Shown: one piece after another, positions 44,969 to 54,421 of the stretch
Position numbering within the stretch: the stretch's first letter is position 1
Layout of the letters: each line of letters opens with the position of its first letter
Assembly: GCA_028285625.1 (NCBI GenBank)
Contig: JANQOX010000001.1
Coordinates: 62,001-126,000 of the forward strand
Source of the DNA: Myxococcota bacterium
Lineage (GTDB): Bacteria > Myxococcota_A > UBA9160 > UBA6930
DNA length: 64,000 nt
Direction of reading: 5' to 3'
The notes under the pieces: model-generated
Databases searched by the model: none
What the model was told of the DNA's origin: nothing
Seen by the model: only the letters and a program-made list of their open reading frames with translations
Position numbers and translations under genes: made by a program

Positions 44969-46917
44969 GCTTCTCCACCGTTCTCATCGCGAACCGCGGC
45001 GAGATCGCCTGCCGCATCATCCGCAGCACTCATGCCATGGGGCTTCGTGCGGTGGCCGTCTACGTCGATGCCGATGCCGATGCACCCTTCGTGCACGATG
45101 CCGACGAGGCCGTCCGTCTGGAAGGGGGGTACCTCGACGGCGCCGCCATCCTCGACGCGGCGCGCGCGACGGGCGCCGGCGCCATCCACCCCGGGTACGG
45201 GTTCCTGTCCGAGAACGCGGCCTTCGCGCGAGATGTCTCGGCGGCGGGCATCGCCTGGGTGGGGCCTTCGCCCGAGGCCATCGAACAGATGGGCGACAAG
45301 ATCGCCGCCAAGGCCCTCGCCGAGAAGGCGCAGGTGCCGATCCTCCCCGGGAGCGAAGACCCCGCCGCGGCCGACAGCGTGGGCTACCCGCTGCTGGTGA
45401 AGGCGGCCGCCGGCGGCGGCGGCAAGGGCATGCGCGTGGTCACGTCGCCTGGCGAACTCGAAGAGTCGCTGGCCGCCGCCCGACGCGAAGCACTCGGCGG
45501 GTTCGGCGACGACCGCGTCTTTCTCGAGCGCTACGTCTCGCGCGCCCGCCACGTGGAGATCCAGATCCTCGGAGACGCGCACGGCAGCGTGATCCACCTG
45601 GGCGAGCGCGAGTGCTCGATCCAGCGACGCCACCAGAAGATCATCGAAGAGTCGCCCTCGCCCCGGGTGGACGAGGCGCTTCGCACGACCATGGGTGAGG
45701 CCGCGCTGCGTCTCGCGCGCGAGCTCGGCTACGAGTCGGCGGGCACCGTCGAGTTCCTGCTCGACGACGAGACGGGGGAGTTCTTCTTTCTCGAGGTGAA
45801 CACGCGGCTCCAGGTGGAGCACCCGGTCACCGAGATGGTCACCGGCATCGACCTGGTGCGCGAGCAGCTTCGCATTGCGGCGGGCGAGCCCCTCGGCGTC
45901 GTTCAGGACGACATCGTCTTTGCCGGCGCGGCGGTCGAGGCGCGCCTCTACGCCGAGGACCCGGCCAACGAGTTCCTGCCGGCCATCGGAACGCTCGACG
46001 CCTACCAGCCCGCGAGCGACCCCGAGGTGCGCTGGGACTCGGGCGTGCAGCAGGGCTCCGTCGTGGGGACCGACTTCGACCCCATGCTCGCCAAGGTGAT
46101 CGCGTACGCCCCCACGCGGAGGGAGGCTGCGGGTCGGCTGGCCCTCGCGCTGGCACGCACCCACCTGGGCGGCGTGGTCACGAACCGGGACTTTCTCGTG
46201 AACACGTTGCGGGACGAGGCGTTCCTCGCGGGCGATACCACGACCGACTTCATCGAGCGCGTGGCCCCCGCCACGACGAACCGGCCCGACGAAGCCACGT
46301 GTACGCGACTGGCGCAGGCGGCCGCGCTCTACGTGCAGGGCTGCAACCGCCGGGATGCGCCGGTGTGGGGCGACATCCCGTCGGGCTGGCGCAACGCGCG
46401 CCTTCCCGATCAGAAGCTCGTGCTCGCGCTCGATGGCGATGAGATCGAGGTGCAGTACCGCAGCGTGCGCGGCGGGGGTTTCCGCTTCGCCGACGGCTCG
46501 CTCGCCCGCGTCCACGCCTGGCGGGACGACCGGATCGACGCCGAGATCGCAGGCCGGCGCGTGCGCGCCAAGGTGACGCGCGTGGGCGATCGGCTGCACG
46601 TGCAGGGCCCGGGCGGCGACCTCGACTTCGCGATCGTCCCGCGCTTCAAGCTGCCGGGAAGCGACCTCGCCGAGGGCGGCTTCGTGGCGCAGATGCCGGG
46701 CAAGGTGATCGAGGTGCGCGTGGCGGTGGGCGACGTGGTCACGTCGGGCGACACCCTGCTCGTGCTCGAGGCGATGAAGATGGAGCACCCGATGCGCGCC
46801 ATGACCGATGGCGTGGTGACCGAGGTGCACGTAGGCGAGGGCGACCAGGTCGAGGCCGGCGCCCTGCTGCTGGTGGTCGAGGCCGCCGAAGACGGAGCCC
46901 CCGAAGACCGGGGCTAG
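44965..46917 (+). CDS. Biotin-dependent acyl-CoA carboxylase, biotin carboxylase/BCCP (alpha) subunit
   Basis: The 650-residue protein has an ATP-grasp biotin carboxylase domain (about 1-450: LIANRGEIACRIIRS, HPGYGFLSENAAFA, KAAAGGGGKGMRVV, FLEVNTRLQVEHPVTEM), a BT-like linker, and a C-terminal biotinyl domain with EAMKMEHP (biotinylated Lys605). It loads CO2 on biotin for the beta subunit. GTG 44965 overlaps the beta-subunit stop. It corresponds to LiuD/AtuF-type alpha subunits. Confidence 0.93.
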   Translation: MSFSTVLIANRGEIACRIIRSTHAMGLRAVAVYVDADADAPFVHDADEAVRLEGGYLDGAAILDAARATGAGAIHPGYGFLSENAAFARDVSAAGIAWVGPSPEAIEQMGDKIAAKALAEKAQVPILPGSEDPAAADSVGYPLLVKAAAGGGGKGMRVVTSPGELEESLAAARREALGGFGDDRVFLERYVSRARHVEIQILGDAHGSVIHLGERECSIQRRHQKIIEESPSPRVDEALRTTMGEAALRLARELGYESAGTVEFLLDDETGEFFFLEVNTRLQVEHPVTEMVTGIDLVREQLRIAAGEPLGVVQDDIVFAGAAVEARLYAEDPANEFLPAIGTLDAYQPASDPEVRWDSGVQQGSVVGTDFDPMLAKVIAYAPTRREAAGRLALALARTHLGGVVTNRDFLVNTLRDEAFLAGDTTTDFIERVAPATTNRPDEATCTRLAQAAALYVQGCNRRDAPVWGDIPSGWRNARLPDQKLVLALDGDEIEVQYRSVRGGGFRFADGSLARVHAWRDDRIDAEIAGRRVRAKVTRVGDRLHVQGPGGDLDFAIVPRFKLPGSDLAEGGFVAQMPGKVIEVRVAVGDVVTSGDTLLVLEAMKMEHPMRAMTDGVVTEVHVGEGDQVEAGALLLVVEAAEDGAPEDRG

Positions 46918-46926
46918 GAGGCACGC

Positions 46927-48690
46927 ATGGCCGATCCGATCCGCATTGCGAACTGCTCGGGGTTCTTCGGCGACCGCGTCTCGGCGGCGCGCGAGATGGT
47001 CGAGGGGGGGCCGATCGACGTCCTCACGGGCGACTGGCTCGCCGAGCTCACCATGCTGATCCTGGCGCGCACGCGGGTGAAGCGGCCGAACGGCGGCTAC
47101 GCCCGAACCTTCGTCATGCAGATGGAGGAGGTGCTGGGGTCGTGCGTCGAGAAGGGCATCAAGGTCGTGAGCAACGCCGGGGGCCTCGACCCGGACGGCT
47201 GCGCCGAGGCCGTGGCCGAGGTCGCGCGCGGGCTCGGGGTCGACCCGAAGATCGCCTACGTGCGAGGCGACGACCTGTTGCCGCGCATGGAAGAGCTGAT
47301 CGCCGCCGACCAGCTCACGCACTTCGAGACCGGCGAGCCGATCAAGGACGCCTCCGCCTTTCTCACGGCCAACGCGTACCTCGGCTGCTGGGGCATCGTC
47401 GAGGCGCTGAACCAGGGCGCCGACATCGTGATCACGGGCCGCGCCACCGACGCCGCCATCGTGTGCGGGCCGGCGGCCTGGCACCACGGTTGGGGTCGCA
47501 CCGACTGGAATGCGCTCGCGGGTGCGGTGGCCGCGGGGCACGTGATCGAGTGCGGCACCCAGGCGACGGGTGGCAACTACTCGTTCTTCCACGAGGTCCC
47601 GGGCATGAAGCGCGTGGGCTTTCCGTGGGCCGAGATTGCTGCGGACGGGTCCACCGTGTTCGGCAAGCACGACGGGACGGGGGGCGAGGTCTCGGTGGGG
47701 ACCGTGACCTCGCAGCTGCTCTACGAGATCGGCGGGCCCGAGTACTACGGACCCGACGTGACGACGCGCTTCGACACCATCGAGCTCGAGCAGGTGGCCA
47801 AGGACCGCGTGCGCCTGTCCGGTGTGCAGGGTGAGCCGCCGCCGCCCACCCTCAAGGTCTGCATCAACCGACCGGGTGGTTATCGGCAGGACATGAGTGT
47901 CTGCCTCACGGGACTCGACATCGAGGCCAAGGCGAAGCTCGTGGAAGACGCCTTCTGGGAGGCCTGCCCCTACGCGCCCGGCGACTTCGCGTCGGTGACC
48001 ACGCGGGTGGTGCGGACGGACAAGACCGACCCGGCGTCGAACGAGGAAGCCACGGCCTTCTTCAAGCTCTCGATCAAGGACCCCGACGAGCGCAAGGTCG
48101 GTCGCGCGGTCTCGAACGCGATGATCGAGCTCGCCCTGTCTTCGATCCCCGGCTTCACGAGCGTCGGGGGCAGCCCGGGCGGTGGCCGACCCTTCGGTGT
48201 CTACGAGCCCGCGCGAATCCCCGCCGAGATCGTGCCCCAGGAAGTCGTCGTCCTCGGAGGCGACACCACCGAGGTCTCGTCGGTGATTCCGGCCGGTGAG
48301 AGCGCAGCCCCGGTCTCGCCCCGGCCCGGCCCGACGGCGGCCGCGCCCGGTGGTCCCACGCGCCGCGCGCCGCTCGGCACCCTCTACGGCGCGCGCTCGG
48401 GAGACAAGGGCGGCAATGCGAACCTCGGCATGTTCGCCCGCAGCGACGAGGCCTGGGCCTGGCTCGACGGCTTTCTCACCACCGAGAAGCTGAAAGAGCT
48501 GCTCCCGGAAGCCGCCGAGCTGCGCGTGGACCGCTACCGGCTGCCGGCGATCCGATCGCTGAACTTCGTGCTGCACGGACTGCTGGGTGAGGGCGTCGCC
48601 GCATCGACCCGCCAGGACGGTCAGGCCAAGAGTCTCGGCGAGTGGCTGCGCGCGCGCGAAGCCGACATTCCCGAGGCGCTGCTGCCGTGA
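46927..48690 (+). CDS. AtuA-like protein (DUF1446 plus C-terminal AtuA-type domain)
   Basis: The 587-residue protein has an N-terminal DUF1446/AtuA domain (about 1-450: RIANCSGFFGDR, LTGDWLAELTMLILAR, NAGGLDPDGCAEAV, VITGRATDAAI), a Pro/Ala-rich linker (about 458-480), and a C-terminal ferredoxin-fold-like domain (TLYGARSGDKGGNANLGMFAR). AtuA is essential for acyclic terpene use in Pseudomonas, but its reaction is unproven. AGGAGG precedes ATG 46927, 9 bp after the carboxylase alpha gene. Confidence 0.88.
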   Translation: MADPIRIANCSGFFGDRVSAAREMVEGGPIDVLTGDWLAELTMLILARTRVKRPNGGYARTFVMQMEEVLGSCVEKGIKVVSNAGGLDPDGCAEAVAEVARGLGVDPKIAYVRGDDLLPRMEELIAADQLTHFETGEPIKDASAFLTANAYLGCWGIVEALNQGADIVITGRATDAAIVCGPAAWHHGWGRTDWNALAGAVAAGHVIECGTQATGGNYSFFHEVPGMKRVGFPWAEIAADGSTVFGKHDGTGGEVSVGTVTSQLLYEIGGPEYYGPDVTTRFDTIELEQVAKDRVRLSGVQGEPPPPTLKVCINRPGGYRQDMSVCLTGLDIEAKAKLVEDAFWEACPYAPGDFASVTTRVVRTDKTDPASNEEATAFFKLSIKDPDERKVGRAVSNAMIELALSSIPGFTSVGGSPGGGRPFGVYEPARIPAEIVPQEVVVLGGDTTEVSSVIPAGESAAPVSPRPGPTAAAPGGPTRRAPLGTLYGARSGDKGGNANLGMFARSDEAWAWLDGFLTTEKLKELLPEAAELRVDRYRLPAIRSLNFVLHGLLGEGVAASTRQDGQAKSLGEWLRAREADIPEALLP

Positions 48691-48718
48691 ACGCACGCGG
48701 GTCTGGCGAAGGGCCGGC

Positions 48719-49378
48719 GTGAGCGCGGGGGCGCGCAGCGACCGCGTGCGCTTTCCCGGCGTGCGCGGTCCCAAGCCGCTGTTGTCTCGGGAGGCCGAGC
48801 GGGCGCTCTCGGCGCGCCAGCTCGAACTGCTCGACCAGCTCGAGGCCGAGGTGTTGGGCAAGGGCCTGGCCGAGCTGACCATGGCCGAGATCGCCGCGCG
48901 CGTGGGTTGCTCGCTGCGCACCCTCTACGGGATCGCCCCCAGCAAGGACGAGCTGCTGCTCACCGTCGTCGACCGTCGCCTGCACCGCATCGGCCGCGCC
49001 GCCATCGACCAGCTCGATGCCGCCATGCCGCCGCTCGAAGCCCTGCGCGCCTACCTGCGAGCTGCGAACGAGGCCGTGCGGCCCGAGGCGATGACGTTCT
49101 CCACCGATCTGGCGCGGGTCGGCGGCGCCGACCGCCTGTTCTCGGCCCACGAGGGCTACCTGATGGCGGTGGCCCAGCGACTGCTCGACCGCGCCGTCGC
49201 CGAGGGCGACATCGCACCGCTCGATACGGCTGCCGTGGCCCACGTTCTCGGCGGCCTGGGTCGCGAGTTCGCACGCCCCGAGGTGGCGGACAGCCTCGAA
49301 GCCTCGCCCAAGGAGACGGCCGACGCCGTGGCCGACGTGATCCTGGCAGGACTGCGCACGGGCAAGACGGCTGGCTAG
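48719..49378 (+). CDS. TetR-family regulator of the carboxylase/AtuA operon
   Basis: The 219-residue protein has a TetR-type helix-turn-helix at about 35-80 (ELTMAEIAARVGCSLRTLYGIAPSKDELLLTVV) and a C-terminal helical domain. GTG 48719 has GAAGGG about 6 nt upstream. It is the last gene of the plus-strand operon, so it probably controls this cluster through the divergent region at 43131-43285. Its stop shares CTAG with the stop of the convergent symporter gene. Confidence 0.82.
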   Translation: MSAGARSDRVRFPGVRGPKPLLSREAERALSARQLELLDQLEAEVLGKGLAELTMAEIAARVGCSLRTLYGIAPSKDELLLTVVDRRLHRIGRAAIDQLDAAMPPLEALRAYLRAANEAVRPEAMTFSTDLARVGGADRLFSAHEGYLMAVAQRLLDRAVAEGDIAPLDTAAVAHVLGGLGREFARPEVADSLEASPKETADAVADVILAGLRTGKTAG

Positions 49379-51078
49379 GCCTGGATCTCGTGGGCCTCGC
49401 CCGCGCCGGCGGGGACGCGGATGTCCTCGACCATGCGCTGCACTTCGGGCGGGGGCGGCGGCGTGAGCCGCGCCACCACGATCGAGACCGCGAAGTTGAG
49501 CGCCATGCCCACGGTGCCGATGCCTTCGGGCGAGATGCCGAACCACCAGTGGTCCGGCGTGTTGGCTGCCGGGTTCACGAACTTGAAGTAGACGATGTAG
49601 GCCGCCGTGAAGACGATCCCCGAGACCATTCCGGCGATCGCACCCTCGCGGTTCATGCGCTTCCAGAAGATGCCCAGGATCAGGATCGGGAAGAACGACG
49701 AGGCGGCCAGGCCGAAGGCGAAGGCCACGACCTCTGCGACGAAGCCCGGCGGGTCGATGCCCAGGTAGCCGGCGACGATGACGGCGACCGCGGCACTCAG
49801 CCGCGCCGCCACCAGTTCGCCGCGCTCGGAGATGTCGGGCTTGATGGCGCGCTTCAGCAGGTCGTGGCTCACGGCCGACGACACCACCAGCAGCAGGCCG
49901 GCGGCGGTCGAGAGTGCGGCGGCCAGACCGCCCGCGGCGATCAGGCCGATCACCCAGGCGGGGAGGCCCGCGATCTCGGGGTTGGCGAGCACCATGATGT
50001 CGCGGTCGATCACCAGCTCGTTGGTCTTCGGCGACTCGGGCCCCACGTACTGCACCCGCCCGTCGCCGTCGTGGTCCTGCCACGAGATCAGGCCCGTTTC
50101 CTCCCAGGTCCTGAACCAGGCCGGCAGCTCTGCATAGGGCCGATCGCTGACCGTGTTCAGCAGGTTGGTGCGCGCGAACACCGCCACGGCCGGAGCCGTG
50201 GTGTAGAGGATCGCGATGAACAGCAGCGCCCAGCCCACGCTGGTTCGGGCGTCGCGCACGCGGGGCACGGTGAAGAAACGGATCAGCACGTGGGGAAGGC
50301 CCGCCGTCCCCACCATCAGCGCGGCCGTGATGGCCAGGACGTCGAGCATGCCCTTGCTGCCGTCGGTGTACGGCGCAAAGCCGAGCTCGGCGTGCAGGCC
50401 GTCCAGGCGGTCGAGCAGGAACGCGCCGCTCTCGAGCTCTGCGGCCCCGAATCCCACCTGGGGGAGCGGGCTTCCGGCTACGAGCATCGAGATGAAGATG
50501 GCGGGCACCAGGTAGGCGAAGATCAGCACGCAGTACTGCGCGACCTGCGTGTAGGTGATGCCCTTCATGCCGCCGAGCACCGCGTAGAAGAACACCAGGC
50601 CCATGCCGATCAATACGCCGAGGGTGATGTCCACCTCGAGAAAGCGGCTGAATACGATGCCTACGCCGCGCATCTGCCCCGCCACGTAGGTGAACGATAC
50701 GAAGATCGCGCACACCACGGCCACGATGCGCGCCACCTGGGACGCGTAGCGGTCGCCCACGAAGTCGGGCACGGTGAACTTGCCGAACTTGCGCAGGTAT
50801 GGGGCGAGCAGCAGCGCCAGCAGCACGTAGCCGCCGGTCCAGCCCATGAGATACACGGAGCCGTCGTAGCCGAGGAACGAGATGATGCCGGCCATCGAGA
50901 TGAACGACGCGGCGCTCATCCAGTCGGCGGCCGTGGCCATGCCGTTGGCCAGGGGCGAGACGCCGACGCCCGCCACGTAGAAGTCGCGTGTCGAAACGGC
51001 GCGGTTCCACAGGGCGACGGCGATGTAGAGGGCGAAGGAGAGCCCGACGATCACGAAGGTCCAGGCCTGGACGTTCAC
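49375..51078 (-). CDS. Sodium:solute symporter, large subunit (acetate/ActP-like)
   Basis: The 567-residue SSS-family protein has about 13 transmembrane helices: MNVQAWTFVIVGLSFALYI, ADWMSAASFISMAGIISFLG, ITAALMVGTAGLPHVLIRFF and GGLAAALSTAAGLLLVVSSAVSHD. A hydrophilic loop with DHDGDGRVQYVG lies at about 325-350, resembling an EF-hand-like Asp loop. With the DUF4212 partner it matches the VC2705/TIGR03648 type proposed to import acetate or other short organic acids with Na+. It overlaps the small subunit gene by 4 bases. Confidence 0.9.
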   Translation of the reverse strand: MNVQAWTFVIVGLSFALYIAVALWNRAVSTRDFYVAGVGVSPLANGMATAADWMSAASFISMAGIISFLGYDGSVYLMGWTGGYVLLALLLAPYLRKFGKFTVPDFVGDRYASQVARIVAVVCAIFVSFTYVAGQMRGVGIVFSRFLEVDITLGVLIGMGLVFFYAVLGGMKGITYTQVAQYCVLIFAYLVPAIFISMLVAGSPLPQVGFGAAELESGAFLLDRLDGLHAELGFAPYTDGSKGMLDVLAITAALMVGTAGLPHVLIRFFTVPRVRDARTSVGWALLFIAILYTTAPAVAVFARTNLLNTVSDRPYAELPAWFRTWEETGLISWQDHDGDGRVQYVGPESPKTNELVIDRDIMVLANPEIAGLPAWVIGLIAAGGLAAALSTAAGLLLVVSSAVSHDLLKRAIKPDISERGELVAARLSAAVAVIVAGYLGIDPPGFVAEVVAFAFGLAASSFFPILILGIFWKRMNREGAIAGMVSGIVFTAAYIVYFKFVNPAANTPDHWWFGISPEGIGTVGMALNFAVSIVVARLTPPPPPEVQRMVEDIRVPAGAGEAHEIQA

Positions 51079-51443
51079 GCCTCGCCTCCGGTCGGCCCGT
51101 CCTGAGCCTCGCCTCCGGCCGGCCCAGCCTGAGGCGGGGCCACCGCGCCAGCCGTTTCGGCCACGCCGAAGCGGGCGTCGATGCGGTTCATGCGCCAGAC
51201 GTAGACGAAGATCAGCACCACGAATACGTAGATCGAGCCCTGTTGCGCGAACCAGAACCCGAGCGGAAAGCCGGTGCCGGGGATTCGCACCTGGTTCAGC
51301 ACGTCCACGAGCAGGATGCCGAAGCCGTACGAGACGAGGAACCAGACGGTGAGAAGCCCCGCCACCAGGCGGAGGTTTGCGCGCCAGTAGCCGGCGGGGT
51401 CGCGCTCGGCAGGCGCGGAGGTCGTGCGGTTCGGGTCGGGCAT
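51075..51443 (-). CDS. Sodium/substrate symporter small subunit (DUF4212)
   Basis: The 122-residue protein has two membrane helices (about 24-47 and 68-86) and the DUF4212 pattern YWRANLRLVAGLLTVWFLVSYG, GFPLGFWFAQQGSIYVFVVLIF. It always accompanies an SSS large subunit, here overlapping it by ATGA. The C-terminus carries a short internal repeat (GPAGGEA/GPTGGEA), probably from recent duplication, which extends the tail without altering the core. Confidence 0.9.
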   Translation of the reverse strand: MPDPNRTTSAPAERDPAGYWRANLRLVAGLLTVWFLVSYGFGILLVDVLNQVRIPGTGFPLGFWFAQQGSIYVFVVLIFVYVWRMNRIDARFGVAETAGAVAPPQAGPAGGEAQDGPTGGEA

Positions 51444-51542
51444 GCCGGCAGCCTATCAGGTGGCGCAGGGCGCCGGGAGCGTCCCGGGCCTGCTGGGCCG
51501 CTCACGGCTTGCGCGCGCCCCCGGCCCAGGCAGACTGCTCGG

Positions 51543-52394
51543 GTGCAGCTGCGCGACCACCTCGAACACGAGCTCGGCGAAGGCGTCGTCGAACTCGCGC
51601 CCGTGGGTGGCGGCGACGTGGCGGCCTCCTACCGGGCGGTGCTCGGGAGTGGGCGCGTCGTCTTCGCGAAGACGCACCCCGATGCGCCAACGGGATTCTT
51701 CACCACCGAGGCCCGTGGCCTGGCCTGGCTTCGCGAGGCCGGCGCCGTGCCGGTGCCCGAGGTGCTCTCGGTGTCGGACGCGCCCTCGTGTCTGGTGCTG
51801 GCCTGGATCGAGCCCGGACGGCCCGGGCGGGACACCGAGGCGTCCTTCGGGCGCGCGCTGGCGGCCCTGCATGCGGTGGGCGCCCCATGCTTTGGCCGAG
51901 AGGACCGGCGCACCACCGGCAGCCGGGGACTGCCCAATGAGCCGGCGGAGACCTGGGCGGAGGCCTACGCCCGAAACCGACTGCTGCCCCTGGCGCGCCT
52001 GGCCCACGACGGCCGTGCTCTCTCACGGCGCGCGGTCGATGCCCTCGAGGACGTGGCCGCACGGCTCGACGAGCTGGGCGGTCCGCCCGAGCCCCCGGCC
52101 CGGCTGCACGGCGACCTCTGGGCGGGCAACCGGTTGGTGGGAGCCGGCGGCGTGAGCTGGCTGATCGATCCGGCGGCCCACGGCGGCCACCGCGAGTTCG
52201 ACCTGGCGATGATGCGGCTGTTCGGCGGCTTCGGCGAGGACTGCTTCGCGGCCTACCAAGAGGTCGCACCCCTCGCGCCCGGCTGGGAGGAGCGTGTGCC
52301 CCTGCATCAGCTCGCGCCGCTGGCCGTGCACGCCATCAAGTTCGGCGGCGGCTACGGCCCGGCGACCGAGCGCGCGTTGGCTTCGCTTCGCTAG
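51543..52394 (+). CDS. Fructosamine/ketosamine-3-kinase family protein
   Basis: The 283-residue APH-like kinase has catalytic HGDLWAGNRL and the metal motif DPAAHGGHREFDLAMMRLFGGF. FAKTHPDAPTGFFTTEARGLAWLREAG carries the ATP-site Lys and Glu. Fructosamine-3-kinases phosphorylate protein-bound ketosamines to reverse glycation. The usual NFIGS loop is degenerate here (RTTGSRGLPNE). GTG 51543 is the start. It converges on the MAPEG gene, sharing CTAG at 52391-52394. Confidence 0.87.
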   Translation: MQLRDHLEHELGEGVVELAPVGGGDVAASYRAVLGSGRVVFAKTHPDAPTGFFTTEARGLAWLREAGAVPVPEVLSVSDAPSCLVLAWIEPGRPGRDTEASFGRALAALHAVGAPCFGREDRRTTGSRGLPNEPAETWAEAYARNRLLPLARLAHDGRALSRRAVDALEDVAARLDELGGPPEPPARLHGDLWAGNRLVGAGGVSWLIDPAAHGGHREFDLAMMRLFGGFGEDCFAAYQEVAPLAPGWEERVPLHQLAPLAVHAIKFGGGYGPATERALASLR

Positions 52395-52789
52395 GACGGT
52401 GCCGAGTACGCCAACCAGAAGAGCCGCACGCAGCAGCCGAGCCCGACGACGAACGCGAGCGACCGAAGCGGCGCCAGGTTCGCCACGTAGAACACCGCGT
52501 GGAGCAGCCGCACGGCCACGAAAACGATGGCGGCCGTGGACGAAGCGGCGCCATCCGCCCCAGCGAGATGGGCCATCAAGACGGCGATACCGAACAGCGC
52601 GAGGGCCTCCCAGGCATTCTGCTGCGCCGCGTAGGCGCGCGCCGCCGTACCTTCGAGCTGCTGCGCCTGGAGCCTCGGGTGGTTGTTGTCGATCGTGCCG
52701 AGCTGGCGGTAGCGAAAGAACGCACCCACGCCGGCGAGCACGTAGGGCAGGGCGGCCACGATCACGAGACAGACGAAGGGCGTCGTCAT
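52391..52789 (-). CDS. MAPEG-family membrane protein (first of two)
   Basis: The 132-residue protein has four predicted helices. Features FFRYRQLGTIDNNHPR, AYAAQQNAWEALALFG and VAVRLLHAVFYV fit MAPEG (membrane-associated proteins in eicosanoid and glutathione metabolism). Related enzymes conjugate or isomerise glutathione adducts, but bacterial members are mostly untested. It is separated by 9 bp from a second MAPEG gene and lies downstream of ACR3 on the same strand. Confidence 0.82.
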   Translation of the reverse strand: MTTPFVCLVIVAALPYVLAGVGAFFRYRQLGTIDNNHPRLQAQQLEGTAARAYAAQQNAWEALALFGIAVLMAHLAGADGAASSTAAIVFVAVRLLHAVFYVANLAPLRSLAFVVGLGCCVRLFWLAYSAPS

Positions 52790-52798
52790 GGCGCGCTC

Positions 52799-53182
52799 CT
52801 ACAGCAGGCTCATGATGGCGCCGCCGAGGCCACCAACAAGCAGGATCACGTTGGCGAAGAATCCCATCAGAAAACCGGCGGTGCGACTGCTCGGGTCCTT
52901 CACGTAGCTCAGGTAGTAGACGGGACGGCCCACGATGAACAGAAGGCCCACCGCGGCACCGATCATGGGGCTCACGAAGCTCGAGAAGATCCAGAGCGCG
53001 GGGAGAAAGACCATCAGCTGCTCGAGCGTGTTCTGCTGCACGCGGAACAGCTTCTCCCACTCGGGGTGTCCGGAGACGGCGGGTGCCTCGACGCCGTAGG
53101 TGCCGCGCGAGAGCCCCACGCGAAAGGCGAAGAACAGGTACTCGATCAGGGCCACGAGCGTCACGATCGCAGGCAGTTCCAT
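52799..53182 (-). CDS. MAPEG-family membrane protein (second of two)
   Basis: The 127-residue four-helix protein has the MAPEG pattern [42 protein letters not shown] and [20 protein letters not shown], which is closer to the glutathione-transferase-like consensus (RVQQNTLEQ) than its neighbour. The ATG lies 38 bp after the ACR3 stop, so ACR3-MAPEG-MAPEG is probably one minus-strand operon. A glutathione-linked role beside an arsenite pump is plausible but unproven. Confidence 0.87.
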   Translation of the reverse strand: MELPAIVTLVALIEYLFFAFRVGLSRGTYGVEAPAVSGHPEWEKLFRVQQNTLEQLMVFLPALWIFSSFVSPMIGAAVGLLFIVGRPVYYLSYVKDPSSRTAGFLMGFFANVILLVGGLGGAIMSLL

Positions 53183-53220
53183 GGGGTCTCCTGTGCGCGT
53201 CCTGGGCGCGCGGGCGGGAG

Positions 53221-54306
53221 TCAGGCGGGCGCCGTGCCCTCCTGCTGCGGGAACCAGTGTCGCGTGCGGTTGCAGAAAGCGCACACGGACAGCATGACGG
53301 GCACCTCGACGAGCACGCCGACCACGGTGGCCAGGGCAGCGCCGGACTCGGGGCCGTAGAGCGCGATGGCCGTGGCCACGGCCAGCTCGAAGAAGTTGCT
53401 CGCGCCGATCAGCGCGCCCGGCGCCGCCACGTCGTGCGGAACGCGAAGCCACCGCATCAGCCCGTAGGCCAGGCCCGAGTTGAAATACACCTGGATCAGG
53501 ATCGGAACGGCGATGAGCGCCACGTGGAAGAACCGGCTCGTCAGGTTCTCGGCCTGGAACGCGAAGATCATCACCAGCGTGGCCAGCAGCGCGAGGGTGG
53601 TCACGGGCTGGAAGCGCGGAAGGAAGCGCTCCTCGAACCACGCGCGGCCCTTGCTGCGCAGCAGCAACGTGCGGCTGGCGGTGCCGAGTGCGAGCGGCAC
53701 CACGATGAAGACCAGCACCGAGTAGAGCAGCACCTCGAAGGGCACCGTGAGCCCGCTGGCGCCCGTGACGAGGAACGTCACGACGGGTACGAACAGCAGC
53801 AGCATCAGCAGGTCGTTGAGCGAGACCTGCACCAGCGTGTAGGCCGGGTCGCCATCGGTCAGGTAGGACCAGACGAAGACCATGGCCGTGCAGGGCGCCG
53901 CCGCGAGGATGATGACTCCGGCCACGTATTGGTCGGCCAGCGGGTCCCCGATCCACGGATGGAAGAGGTGCTTGAAGAAGAGCCACCCGAGCAGGGCCAT
54001 CGAGAACGGCTTCACCAGCCAGTTCACGAAGAGCGTCACGAGGATGCCCTTCGGTCGCCGCCGCACGCCGAGCACGCTGGCCAGGTCGATGCGCAGCATC
54101 ATCGGGTAGATCATCAGCCACAGCAGCACCGCCATGGGCGCGTTGATCTGGCTGCCTTCGCCGAATTCGAGGCCGCGCAGCGTGTCGACCAGGCCCGGCA
54201 TCAGTCGGCCGATCGCGATGCCGGCGACCATGCACAGGCCGACCCAGAGCGAGAGCCAGCGTTCGAAGACGCCCAGGCGTTTCGGAGTTCGGGTGTCGTC
54301 GCTCAC
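53221..54306 (-). CDS. arsB: ACR3-family arsenite efflux transporter
   Basis: The 361-residue protein has ten predicted helices. [33 protein letters not shown] contains the Cys essential in ACR3 transporters, and [18 protein letters not shown] is a family hallmark. It extrudes As(OH)3 across the inner membrane. GTG 54306 is chosen: it fits the family start (KRLGVFERW) and lies 7 nt after a TATACC -10-like box. An ATG at 54423 would leave no promoter for the divergent gene. No arsenate reductase or arsenic-sensing ArsR is adjacent. Confidence 0.9.
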   Translation of the reverse strand: MSDDTRTPKRLGVFERWLSLWVGLCMVAGIAIGRLMPGLVDTLRGLEFGEGSQINAPMAVLLWLMIYPMMLRIDLASVLGVRRRPKGILVTLFVNWLVKPFSMALLGWLFFKHLFHPWIGDPLADQYVAGVIILAAAPCTAMVFVWSYLTDGDPAYTLVQVSLNDLLMLLLFVPVVTFLVTGASGLTVPFEVLLYSVLVFIVVPLALGTASRTLLLRSKGRAWFEERFLPRFQPVTTLALLATLVMIFAFQAENLTSRFFHVALIAVPILIQVYFNSGLAYGLMRWLRVPHDVAAPGALIGASNFFELAVATAIALYGPESGAALATVVGVLVEVPVMLSVCAFCNRTRHWFPQQEGTAPA

Positions 54307-54313
54307 GGCTGGA

Positions 54314-54319
54314 GGTATA
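54314..54319 (-). promoter_or_regulatory. -10-like box just upstream of ACR3 start
   Basis: TATACC on the minus strand is followed by seven bases and then GTG 54306. No convincing -35 is seen 16-18 bp further upstream. The spacing would make the ACR3 transcript leaderless, as inferred for other genes in this window. Confidence 0.35.
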
Positions 54320-54421
54320 GCCGAGGCGCCCAGGGTCCCGGTGTTGCTCTCGAGGGCATACTGAGGCATTCCATCCTCGAAGCCCGCCGCCGTTGGCGAG
54401 GGCGCCCGATGCGAGGATTCC

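Noticed and set aside
42217..46917. Very long open frame (about 1,566 codons) on the plus strand
   Set aside because: It is the frame of the carboxylase alpha subunit extended backwards through out-of-frame high-GC sequence. Only 44965-46917 has biotin carboxylase homology and a GTGA-coupled start.
44947..48921. 1,324-codon open frame on the minus strand
   Set aside because: Antisense to well-supported carboxylase alpha and AtuA genes. Its composition is that of a shadow frame in high-GC DNA, with no recognisable domain.
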